Source: Hyphomicrobiales bacterium (GTDB lineage: Bacteria > Pseudomonadota > Alphaproteobacteria > Rhizobiales > Devosiaceae). From it: a stretch of DNA of 5,689 nucleotides. Shown one piece after another: positions 1-5,170 of the stretch; positions within the stretch are counted from its first letter, which is position 1; every line of letters begins with the position of its first letter. The DNA lies in NCBI GenBank assembly GCA_026989045.1, contig JALSJY010000023.1, forward strand, positions 1 through 5,689, written 5' to 3'. The translations under genes were made by a program, and so were the position numbers. A model generated the notes under the pieces. It had not been told where the DNA came from, did not search any database, and saw only the letters and a program-made list of their open reading frames with translations.

Positions 1-1
1 A

Positions 2-559
2 TATCACGCTGTTGCGGCTGGCATTGATGTGCATATCTGGGTAGATGAAACCCGTCCACGCAATCAGGGTGCGCAATTGACAGCTTGGGAAATGGATAGC
101 CATGGCGTGCCCCATCGCTTAATTGTGGACAATGCAGGTGGTCATTTAATGCAAAACGGCGATGTAGATATTGTAATTGTCGGAACAGATAGAACATCAG
201 CGCATGGTGATGTATGTAATAAAATTGGCACTTATCTAAAAGCATTATCTGCCAAGGATAATAATATACCCTTTTATGTGGCGCTTCCTTCACCAACTAT
301 TGATTGGAGTATTAAAGACGGAGTTTTAGAAATTCCAATTGAGGAGCGTCATGGCGATGAAGTGACCAAAGTTTGGGGAAAGCTAGATGATGGCTCTGTT
401 GGCTCAGTTCAAATTAGCCCAGATAGAACATTAGGTGGAAACCCTGCCTTTGATGTAACTCCTTCACGATTAGTTACAGGTCTAATAACCGAACGCGGCA
501 TTTGTGAAGCCTCGCAGAAAGGTTTGGCTGACTTATTCCCAGAGCGAGTGCTAGATTAG
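2..559 (+). CDS. mtnA: S-methyl-5-thioribose-1-phosphate isomerase family protein (MtnA), C-terminal half, 5' end outside window
   Basis: The open frame enters from the left edge at base 2 and gives 185 residues; the GTG at 29 is an internal valine codon, not a start. MtnA is about 350-370 residues long, so roughly half is missing, including the region with the catalytic cysteine. MtnA converts methylthioribose 1-phosphate to methylthioribulose 1-phosphate; close relatives act on 5-deoxyribose 1-phosphate. Visible family marks are the DETRPR..QGAQLTAWE block just after the edge, the VGTDRT motif whose Asp (codon 188-190) matches the catalytic Asp of the family, the HGDVCNKIGTY block, ALPSPTID, IPIEER, and NPAFDVTPSRLVTGLITERG near the end. 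The DNAGGHLMQ element and an extra segment before NPAFD point to a proteobacterial subgroup rather than the Bacillus methionine-salvage form. No other methionine-salvage gene is visible; the neighbouring aldolase suggests a DHAP-producing route. Family assignment is firm; the exact substrate is not. Confidence 0.93.
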   Translation, partial: YHAVAAGIDVHIWVDETRPRNQGAQLTAWEMDSHGVPHRLIVDNAGGHLMQNGDVDIVIVGTDRTSAHGDVCNKIGTYLKALSAKDNNIPFYVALPSPTIDWSIKDGVLEIPIEERHGDEVTKVWGKLDDGSVGSVQISPDRTLGGNPAFDVTPSRLVTGLITERGICEASQKGLADLFPERVLD

Positions 560-1530
560 TTATTTGCATCTAACATCAATTGTGCAGTTTTATCGCTTGT
601 AACAATATGTGTAACATAACCACCTGCTATTGCAGCAAGCATTGGGGTCACTTTTTCAACCCCTTGTGAAACTAATAGGCCAATATCTAAGCCCTGCAAC
701 CTATCTAATGTTACGCCTATTATCCTCTTATCAAGATTGCCAATAATTGGCTTACCCTGTTCATCAATAAAGCGCCCACATAATACTCCCTTTGCACCTT
801 GTTTTATATACCATTCTAAGTCATCAATGCTCGCTAATCCGCAGCTTACAATATGGCTATCTGGCTCACAAGAGCCTGCAGCAAATATAGCTTTGTTGCA
901 GTGACTTAAGGCCTCAAGCTGCGCATGAATAATTGGCTCATTTCTAAGATGTGCAGCTAAGTCAGGATTGCTAAGTACCGCTGGGGCATGTAAGTTAATG
1001 CATTTTGCGCCAAGATTTTGTGCCATATGAGCCGAGCAAATTTCAGCAGTAAAGCCATAAGGAGTTGCCATAGAGCCCACAAGTTGAGACACTGTGACAC
1101 CTTCAATATCAATTTTTTCTAAGGCTTCTGCAACCTCATATATAGTGCGCCCCCAAGCAACACCTAACCGATCTCCACGCTTAAGAAGACTAGGTAACCA
1201 CTTAGCAGCGCCACGCGCCACACGCATTAAAGCCTCTTCATCGGAGCCAATGCCATGAGGTAAAACAAATGCAGCCTGTAAATTAAATTTTTGCCGAAGC
1301 TCTTGAGCAAGCTTGTGGTTATTGAATATTTCGGGGGAAAGACTAATACGAATATATCCTCGCTCTTTAGCCTCTTGTAGATAATTAACAACTGTTGCAC
1401 GAGAAACCTGCAATTGTTTTGCAATTTCATTTTGGTTTAACCCGTCATGATGATACAACCAAGCAGCCTCGATAATTATGCTTTCTCCGCTAAATCTACC
1501 TGCCGTTCGCCTTTTTGTTCTTATTGCCAT
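556..1530 (-). CDS. SorC-family sugar-responsive transcriptional regulator
   Basis: The protein has 324 residues, the usual size for SorC/CggR-type regulators. An N-terminal helix-turn-helix lies at about residues 17-62, with the LNQNEIAKQLQVSRATVVNYL recognition region at 31-51. The rest is a sugar-phosphate-binding domain: GDRLGVAWGRTI at 119-130 is the typical effector-site loop, followed by VSQLVGSM (147-154), a GLASIDDLEW segment (231-240) and the C-terminal LDRLQGL...AAIAGGYVTHIVTSD. Such proteins bind phosphorylated sugars and control nearby catabolic genes. The frame is open further upstream to a TTG at 1569, but ATG at 1530 is chosen because AAAAGGAAAGCTT lies directly before it, and the longer form would run through the probable operator. 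It is divergent from the aldolase/dehydrogenase gene, the natural target, and its stop overlaps the stop of mtnA (shared TTAG). The effector is unknown; a ketose or aldose 1-phosphate from this pathway is a reasonable guess. Confidence 0.93.
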   Translation of the reverse strand: MAIRTKRRTAGRFSGESIIIEAAWLYHHDGLNQNEIAKQLQVSRATVVNYLQEAKERGYIRISLSPEIFNNHKLAQELRQKFNLQAAFVLPHGIGSDEEALMRVARGAAKWLPSLLKRGDRLGVAWGRTIYEVAEALEKIDIEGVTVSQLVGSMATPYGFTAEICSAHMAQNLGAKCINLHAPAVLSNPDLAAHLRNEPIIHAQLEALSHCNKAIFAAGSCEPDSHIVSCGLASIDDLEWYIKQGAKGVLCGRFIDEQGKPIIGNLDKRIIGVTLDRLQGLDIGLLVSQGVEKVTPMLAAIAGGYVTHIVTSDKTAQLMLDANN

Positions 1531-1540
1531 AAGCTTTCCT
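1531..1540 (-). promoter_or_regulatory. Ribosome binding site deciding the start of the SorC regulator
   Basis: Read on the - strand this is AGGAAAGCTT followed at once by the ATG at 1530. The AGGA core sits six bases before the start codon, normal spacing. The in-frame TTG at 1569 has only an AT-rich run before it and no comparable purine core, so the ATG is preferred, giving 324 rather than 337 residues. Confidence 0.75.
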
Positions 1541-1547
1541 TTTGTAT

Positions 1548-1576
1548 ATTTGATACTATATGCTGACAATTGTCAA
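1548..1576 (-). promoter_or_regulatory. Candidate promoter of the SorC regulator gene
   Basis: On the - strand a perfect TTGACA (1576-1571) is followed after 17 bases by TCAAAT (1553-1548), a 4-of-6 match to TATAAT. Transcription would begin near 1541, leaving a leader of only about ten bases before the ATG. An alternative -10, TATCAA at 1555-1550, gives a 15-base spacer. The -35 lies mostly inside the TGACAATTGTCA palindrome, so a bound repressor would block it and autoregulation is expected. This is a consensus match by eye only. Confidence 0.5.
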
Positions 1577-1590
1577 AAAATATGTTTAAA
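1563..1590 (+). promoter_or_regulatory. Candidate promoter of the aldolase/dehydrogenase gene
   Basis: CTGACA (1563-1568) is a 5-of-6 match to the -35 consensus, and TTTAAA (1585-1590), 16 bases on, is a 4-of-6 match to the -10. The predicted transcript starts near 1597, giving a leader of about 30 bases that contains the ribosome binding site. TTGTCA at 1570-1575 is a second possible -35, but I see no good -10 at 17 bases from it. The element overlaps the palindrome and the opposite promoter, so both directions are probably controlled together. Confidence 0.4.
1564..1575. promoter_or_regulatory. Probable SorC-regulator operator, perfect 12-bp palindrome TGACAATTGTCA
   Basis: TGACAATTGTCA reads the same on both strands and sits in the 96-bp divergent region between the regulator and the aldolase/dehydrogenase gene. 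Outside the core, symmetry resumes weakly: TAT at 1557-1559 mirrors ATA at 1580-1582. It overlaps the best -35 candidates in both directions, as expected for an operator controlling both genes. SorC-family proteins bind as dimers or tetramers to inverted repeats. The assignment to this regulator rests on position and symmetry alone. Confidence 0.6.
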
Positions 1591-1611
1591 CAGCAAAATA
1601 AATGATGATTG

Positions 1612-1620
1612 AAAGGTGAT
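1612..1620 (+). promoter_or_regulatory. Ribosome binding site for the aldolase/dehydrogenase gene
   Basis: AAAGGTGAT includes AGGTGAT (1614-1620), a seven-base complement to the 3' end of 16S rRNA, and is followed by ATAGCC and the ATG at 1627. This favours ATG 1627 over the in-frame TTG at 1609, which would place the Shine-Dalgarno sequence inside the coding region. Confidence 0.75.
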
Positions 1621-1626
1621 ATAGCC

Positions 1627-3693
1627 ATGGTTCACAATAATTGGAATGATAGTGAGGCAATGAAATTTGCAAATGCGGCAGGAGATGATCATGCTGATCG
1701 GGAGTTGGCGCTTAGAGTATACTCCTCAAGAATCATTGGTCAGGATTCTAATTTAGTTTTGCATGGTGGAGGCAATACCTCTTGTAAGTTGAAACGTAAA
1801 GATATTTTTGGCAATGAAATAGATATATTGCATGTGAAGGGTAGCGGTTGGGATCTTGGAGTGATTGAGGCGCAGGGGCTGCCAGGTGTGCGGCTAAATC
1901 CATTGTTAGAATTGCGTCAGCTAAATGCACTAAGTGATGAGGATATGGTGAATCTACAACGTGCAAATTTACTTGATTCAACATCACCAAATCCTTCAGT
2001 TGAAACATTATTGCACGCTTTTTTACCACATAAATATGTTGATCATACTCATGCCTCTGCTATGCTGTCATTAGCTAATTTGCCAGATGTTGAGGCGGTG
2101 GTAAAGGAAATATTTGCAGATAGCTTGGTATGTGTTCCCTTCATTATGCCAGGATTTGAGCTAGCAAAAGCCGCAGCAGAAATTTATGATGCCAATCCTG
2201 ATGTTGAAGGTTTGCTACTTATCAATCATGGTCATTTTGCTTTTGGCAATAGTGCAAAACAATCATATGATCGGCTTATAAAACATACAAATATGGTTGA
2301 AAGCTGGTTAGAAAAAACAACTGGCTCAGTTCCAAAACTAGCAAAAGGCAGATCAAAAGAAATGTCTGCTAAAGCTAAAGAAGTCTTGCCAATTTTACGT
2401 GGAATCATTGCTGATGCAAATGCTAAATTTATAGGCAACCGTGATATTTCTATGCCTGTTATGGATTTGCGAAATGGAGAGAATGTGCAAGAGTTTTTTG
2501 CGCAAAATGATTTATCATCACTTTCTAAACGTGGTGTTGCTACACCTGATCATGTTATTCGCACTAAAAATTATCCTTTGTATTTAACAACAGATATTAT
2601 TGCCAAAGGGCGTACGGCTATAAGCAAGGCTGTCGAAAATTTTATAGCTGATTATTCAGCATATTTTAAAAAAAATAACACCCGTGTTGGCGGCACAAAA
2701 ACCATGTTGTTGCCTACACCTAATCTTGCTTGGATTGAAGGAGTTGGGGTTGTTGGCATTTCCTCCAATGCTAAGGCGGCAGGAATAGCCTCAGATTTGG
2801 CAGCACAAAATATTACAGTAATGACAAATGGGGAGGCGTCTGGTGGTTTTTATCCTGTTGATGAGCAAAAAATATTTGATATGGAATATTGGTCACTAGA
2901 GCAAGCCAAGCTTGGTAAAGGAAAGCCACCACAGATGCAGGGTAGCATTGTAATGATTACAGGAGGAGGGGGTGCAATAGGTCTTGCAACAGCCAAGGCA
3001 TTTGCAGCACTTGGGGCTAATATTTTCCTTATAGATCTTGATGATAAATTACTTGAAGCAGCTATTTTAGACCTTGGTGCAGGACATGGTGGTATTGCAC
3101 TGGATATTACTTCCAAAGGTGCTGCTAATAAAGCAATGGCTGCATGTGTTGAGCAATTTGGTGGCTTGGATATCTTAATATCTAATGCTGGTGCAGCTTG
3201 GACTGGTGCAATAGCAACACTTGATGATGATGTTTTGCGTAAAAGTTTTGAGTTAAATTTCTTTGCCCATCAAAGCTTTGCGCAAGCTGCAACAAGACTA
3301 TTTCAAGACCAAGGTCGTGGCGGACAAATCTTATTCAATATTTCAAAACAAGCAATAAATCCTGGCAAGGGGTTTGGAGCTTACGGTATTCCAAAAGCAG
3401 CTACATTTTTCCTTCTTCGCCAATTAGCACTTGAATTAGGATCAGATAATATAAGAGTGAATGGCGTAAATGCTGATCGCATTCGCTCAGGGCTGTTAGA
3501 TGAAGCATTTGTTAGTGAGCGTGCAAAGGCTCGTGGTGTTAATGAGGAAACTTATATGAGCGGAAATTTATTGGGTCGTGAGGTTGAAGCAAAGCATGTT
3601 GGCAATGCTTTTGTTGCATTAGCTTTAAGCGAGCGCACAACTGCGCATGTTATGACGGTTGATGGTGGAAATATTGAAGCTGTTCTTAGGTGA
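1627..3693 (+). CDS. Bifunctional class II aldolase / short-chain dehydrogenase fusion (RhaD/RhaEW-like)
   Basis: This 688-residue protein matches the size of the fused rhamnulose-1-phosphate aldolase/lactaldehyde dehydrogenases of Bacillus and rhizobia. The aldolase domain spans about residues 25-225: LHGGGNTS (45-52) is the phosphate-binding loop, E126 the likely catalytic glutamate, and H140, H142 (DHTHAS) and H201 (NHGH) the likely zinc ligands. A linker-like region at about 235-435 carries GVATPDHVIRTK (303-314). The dehydrogenase domain starts near 438: TGGGGAIG (445-452) is the dinucleotide-binding glycine motif, D470 ends the second strand and favours NAD over NADP, SNAG is at 519-522, and S573, Y586 and K590 form the catalytic set. 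The expected chemistry is cleavage of a ketose 1-phosphate to DHAP plus an aldehyde, then oxidation or reduction of that aldehyde, in the cytoplasm. With MtnA nearby and no rhamnose isomerase in view, 5-deoxyribulose or methylthioribulose 1-phosphate is as plausible a substrate as rhamnulose 1-phosphate. It is divergent from the SorC regulator, its probable controller. The domain call is firm; the substrate is open. Confidence 0.9.
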   Translation: MVHNNWNDSEAMKFANAAGDDHADRELALRVYSSRIIGQDSNLVLHGGGNTSCKLKRKDIFGNEIDILHVKGSGWDLGVIEAQGLPGVRLNPLLELRQLNALSDEDMVNLQRANLLDSTSPNPSVETLLHAFLPHKYVDHTHASAMLSLANLPDVEAVVKEIFADSLVCVPFIMPGFELAKAAAEIYDANPDVEGLLLINHGHFAFGNSAKQSYDRLIKHTNMVESWLEKTTGSVPKLAKGRSKEMSAKAKEVLPILRGIIADANAKFIGNRDISMPVMDLRNGENVQEFFAQNDLSSLSKRGVATPDHVIRTKNYPLYLTTDIIAKGRTAISKAVENFIADYSAYFKKNNTRVGGTKTMLLPTPNLAWIEGVGVVGISSNAKAAGIASDLAAQNITVMTNGEASGGFYPVDEQKIFDMEYWSLEQAKLGKGKPPQMQGSIVMITGGGGAIGLATAKAFAALGANIFLIDLDDKLLEAAILDLGAGHGGIALDITSKGAANKAMAACVEQFGGLDILISNAGAAWTGAIATLDDDVLRKSFELNFFAHQSFAQAATRLFQDQGRGGQILFNISKQAINPGKGFGAYGIPKAATFFLLRQLALELGSDNIRVNGVNADRIRSGLLDEAFVSERAKARGVNEETYMSGNLLGREVEAKHVGNAFVALALSERTTAHVMTVDGGNIEAVLR

Positions 3694-3746
3694 TTATTTA
3701 GTCGTGGCTATGCGATGGTGAAAACTAATCTCTTGCACCATGTATA

Positions 3747-3770
3747 AGAGCACTAATTCTAGTGTTTTCT
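3747..3770 (+). terminator. Weak intrinsic terminator after the aldolase/dehydrogenase gene
   Basis: The inverted repeat CACTA (3751-3755) / TAGTG (3760-3764), with a 4-base loop ATTC, can be lengthened by A-T and G-T pairs outward to about 3747 and 3768. The T-rich run TTTTCT begins at 3765. The stem is short and AT-rich, so the terminator would be weak. It lies in the 83-bp gap between two converging genes. Read on the - strand the same stem is followed by CTCTTAT, a poorer tail, though some bidirectional action is possible. Confidence 0.4.
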
Positions 3771-3776
3771 ATATTG

Positions 3777-4439
3777 CTATTTCCACTCAAATATTGGTTT
3801 AAGTATATCCAATAATTCAGAATAATCTTTAAAACTAGCAACGTGCTTTACTTCCTTCATTGGAGCTTTAAGATAACCAGAAGTGAATAAAATAAATGGC
3901 ACATTAGCGGCTGTAGCTGTCGCGCCATCAATCTCGCTATCACCAATAAATATGGCTTTAGATTGCCCCAAATCAGAAATGCTAGCATTAAGCATTAAAG
4001 GGTCGGGTTTACTAGTTGAAAGGCTGTCACCACCAATAACACTATCAAAATATTGTTCTAAATTTAGGTTTTTCACCACCTGCAAAGTTAAATGATGTGC
4101 TTTATTAGTGCAAATTCCCATTTTAAAGCCGCTTGCCTTTAAAGTGCTAAGCACCTCAATTACGCCTTGATAAGTCTTAGTTTTTGTTGCTGGATTTAGT
4201 GAGTAATGGAGGGTGAATTTTTTTACCAAATCCTTATGTAGCTCTGGTGTGAAGTCTATCTTTACATGGCGCATCACTCTTTCGACTAATTTAGCAATGC
4301 CATTGCCAATAAAGCTTTTAACAATATTTAACTCAATTTCTTGATAGCCAATTTCACGTAGCATAATATTCACTGCATCATGAATATCAGGAGCAGAATC
4401 AACTAAAGTTCCGTCTAGGTCGAAAATTATAGCGCTCAT
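3777..4439 (-). CDS. gph: HAD-family phosphatase, phosphoglycolate phosphatase type (Gph/CbbZ-like)
   Basis: The protein has 220 residues, typical for Gph. HAD motif I is FDLDGT with nucleophile D7 and acid/base D9; motif II is the T111 of CTNK; motif III is K144 in SKPDP; motif IV is GDSEID with D167 and D171 for magnesium. The helical cap between motifs I and II carries FIGNGIAKLVERV (43-55), the signature that places it with phosphoglycolate phosphatases rather than beta-phosphoglucomutases. The expected reaction is 2-phosphoglycolate to glycolate; many relatives are broad sugar-phosphate phosphatases. The ATG at 4439 is preceded by TGGAAAAATAA, an acceptable ribosome binding site. It is the last gene of the rpe-cbbY-gph operon, 29 bases after the cbbY stop. 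That company recalls cbbZ of Calvin-cycle operons. The subfamily is likely, the exact substrate inferred. Confidence 0.83.
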   Translation of the reverse strand: MSAIIFDLDGTLVDSAPDIHDAVNIMLREIGYQEIELNIVKSFIGNGIAKLVERVMRHVKIDFTPELHKDLVKKFTLHYSLNPATKTKTYQGVIEVLSTLKASGFKMGICTNKAHHLTLQVVKNLNLEQYFDSVIGGDSLSTSKPDPLMLNASISDLGQSKAIFIGDSEIDGATATAANVPFILFTSGYLKAPMKEVKHVASFKDYSELLDILKPIFEWK

Positions 4440-4442
4440 TTA

Positions 4443-4450
4443 TTTTTCCA
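4443..4450 (-). promoter_or_regulatory. Ribosome binding site for the gph-like gene
   Basis: In the short gap after cbbY the - strand reads TGGAAAAATAA and then ATG at 4439. The GGA core lies about seven to nine bases before the start. The 29-base gap has no room for a promoter plus terminator, which supports co-transcription with cbbY. Confidence 0.55.
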
Positions 4451-4468
4451 TATTTTTATATTATTGTT

Positions 4469-5170
4469 TTAAAGAATCTTATCAAGTCTTCTTACACTAT
4501 CAATTTCAACAAAGCTCGTAACTATTGCATTTGATTCATCAAAATTTGCATCTCTAGTATAAATTCCAGGGGAAACTACACAAGCAATGCCAGCCCCGAT
4601 ACAGGATAATAACCCATTTCTGCTATCTTCAAGTGCAACGCAATCTTGCGGCTGTAATTTAAGTCGCTTAAGTGCAAGTTTGAACACATCAGGGGCTGGT
4701 TTTTTATTTTCAACTTCATCGCCTGCTGCAATGACCTCAAAAACCTCTTCAGCGGGCATATTAAAGCAAGCCTCACTAAGTCGCTCCACATTTTCCTTAC
4801 TGGTAGTTGTGGCGATGGCTGTTCTTATTCCTTGCTTTTTTGCATCATTTATAAGGTTTGCAATTCCGGGGCGTAATTCTATTTTTCCTTGAGAAATAAT
4901 TTCTCCATAAATACTTGTCTTGCGCTTGTGGATTTTCGCAATAAGCTCAATATCAGCCTCTTTATTTAGATAATTTTCTAAATAGACTTTCATTCTTTCT
5001 TTGCCACCAGTAGTATTAAGTAGCTGTTTATAAAGCTGTTTTGACCATGAATATGGCAGGTTAAATTCAATGAATGCCTGATTAAATGCTTCTCTATGCA
5101 CTTCCTCTGTTTCAGCCAATGTGCCATCAACATCAAAAATTATTGCTTTTAATTTATTTATTGCTCTCAT
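4469..5170 (-). CDS. cbbY: CbbY-type HAD phosphatase (xylulose-1,5-bisphosphate phosphatase family)
   Basis: The 233-residue protein matches the CbbY family in length and layout. Motif I is FDVDGTLAETEEVH with D13 and D15; the cap has the family mark TTGGKER (53-59); motif II is ATTTS (120-124); motif III is K157 in KKPAPD; motif IV is ALEDSRNG with E181 and D182. CbbY from photosynthetic proteobacteria removes xylulose 1,5-bisphosphate, a misfire product that inhibits Rubisco, yielding xylulose 5-phosphate. Homologues also occur in non-autotrophs beside pentose or polyol genes, where the substrate is less certain. The start codon overlaps the rpe stop as ATGA (5170-5167), and a GAGAAGG ribosome binding site lies at 5184-5178 inside rpe, so the two are translationally coupled. 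The product of CbbY action, xylulose 5-phosphate, is a substrate of Rpe, which makes the pairing sensible. The family is sure; XuBP as the natural substrate here is inference. Confidence 0.88.
   Translation of the reverse strand: MRAINKLKAIIFDVDGTLAETEEVHREAFNQAFIEFNLPYSWSKQLYKQLLNTTGGKERMKVYLENYLNKEADIELIAKIHKRKTSIYGEIISQGKIELRPGIANLINDAKKQGIRTAIATTTSKENVERLSEACFNMPAEEVFEVIAAGDEVENKKPAPDVFKLALKRLKLQPQDCVALEDSRNGLLSCIGAGIACVVSPGIYTRDANFDESNAIVTSFVEIDSVRRLDKIL

Noticed and set aside
1227..1430. 67-codon open frame on the - strand within the regulator gene
   Set aside because: It lies fully inside the SorC regulator in another frame on the same strand, shows no domain or ribosome binding site, and its composition is that of a frame shadow.
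1531..1626. A riboswitch or leader RNA in the divergent region
   Set aside because: The space left after the promoters is at most about 30 bases on one side and 10 on the other, too short for a SAM-type or other riboswitch.
1748..2029. 93-codon open frame on the - strand opposite the aldolase domain
   Set aside because: It is antisense to a clearly conserved stretch with the zinc-binding motifs; nothing in the translation resembles a protein family.
2850..3116. 88-codon open frame on the - strand rich in Pro, Ala and Ser
   Set aside because: It is the reverse of the glycine-rich dinucleotide-binding segment of the dehydrogenase domain, which explains the proline runs.
3715..3741. Inverted repeat ATGGTG (3715-3720) / CACCAT (3736-3741) after the aldolase gene
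   Set aside because: The stem is only 6 bp, the loop is 15 bases, and no T-run follows on either strand, so it is a poor terminator compared with the hairpin at 3747-3770.
4587..4892. 101-codon open frame on the + strand opposite cbbY
   Set aside because: It is antisense to the HAD motifs II-IV of cbbY, with serine/leucine bias expected of a shadow frame.
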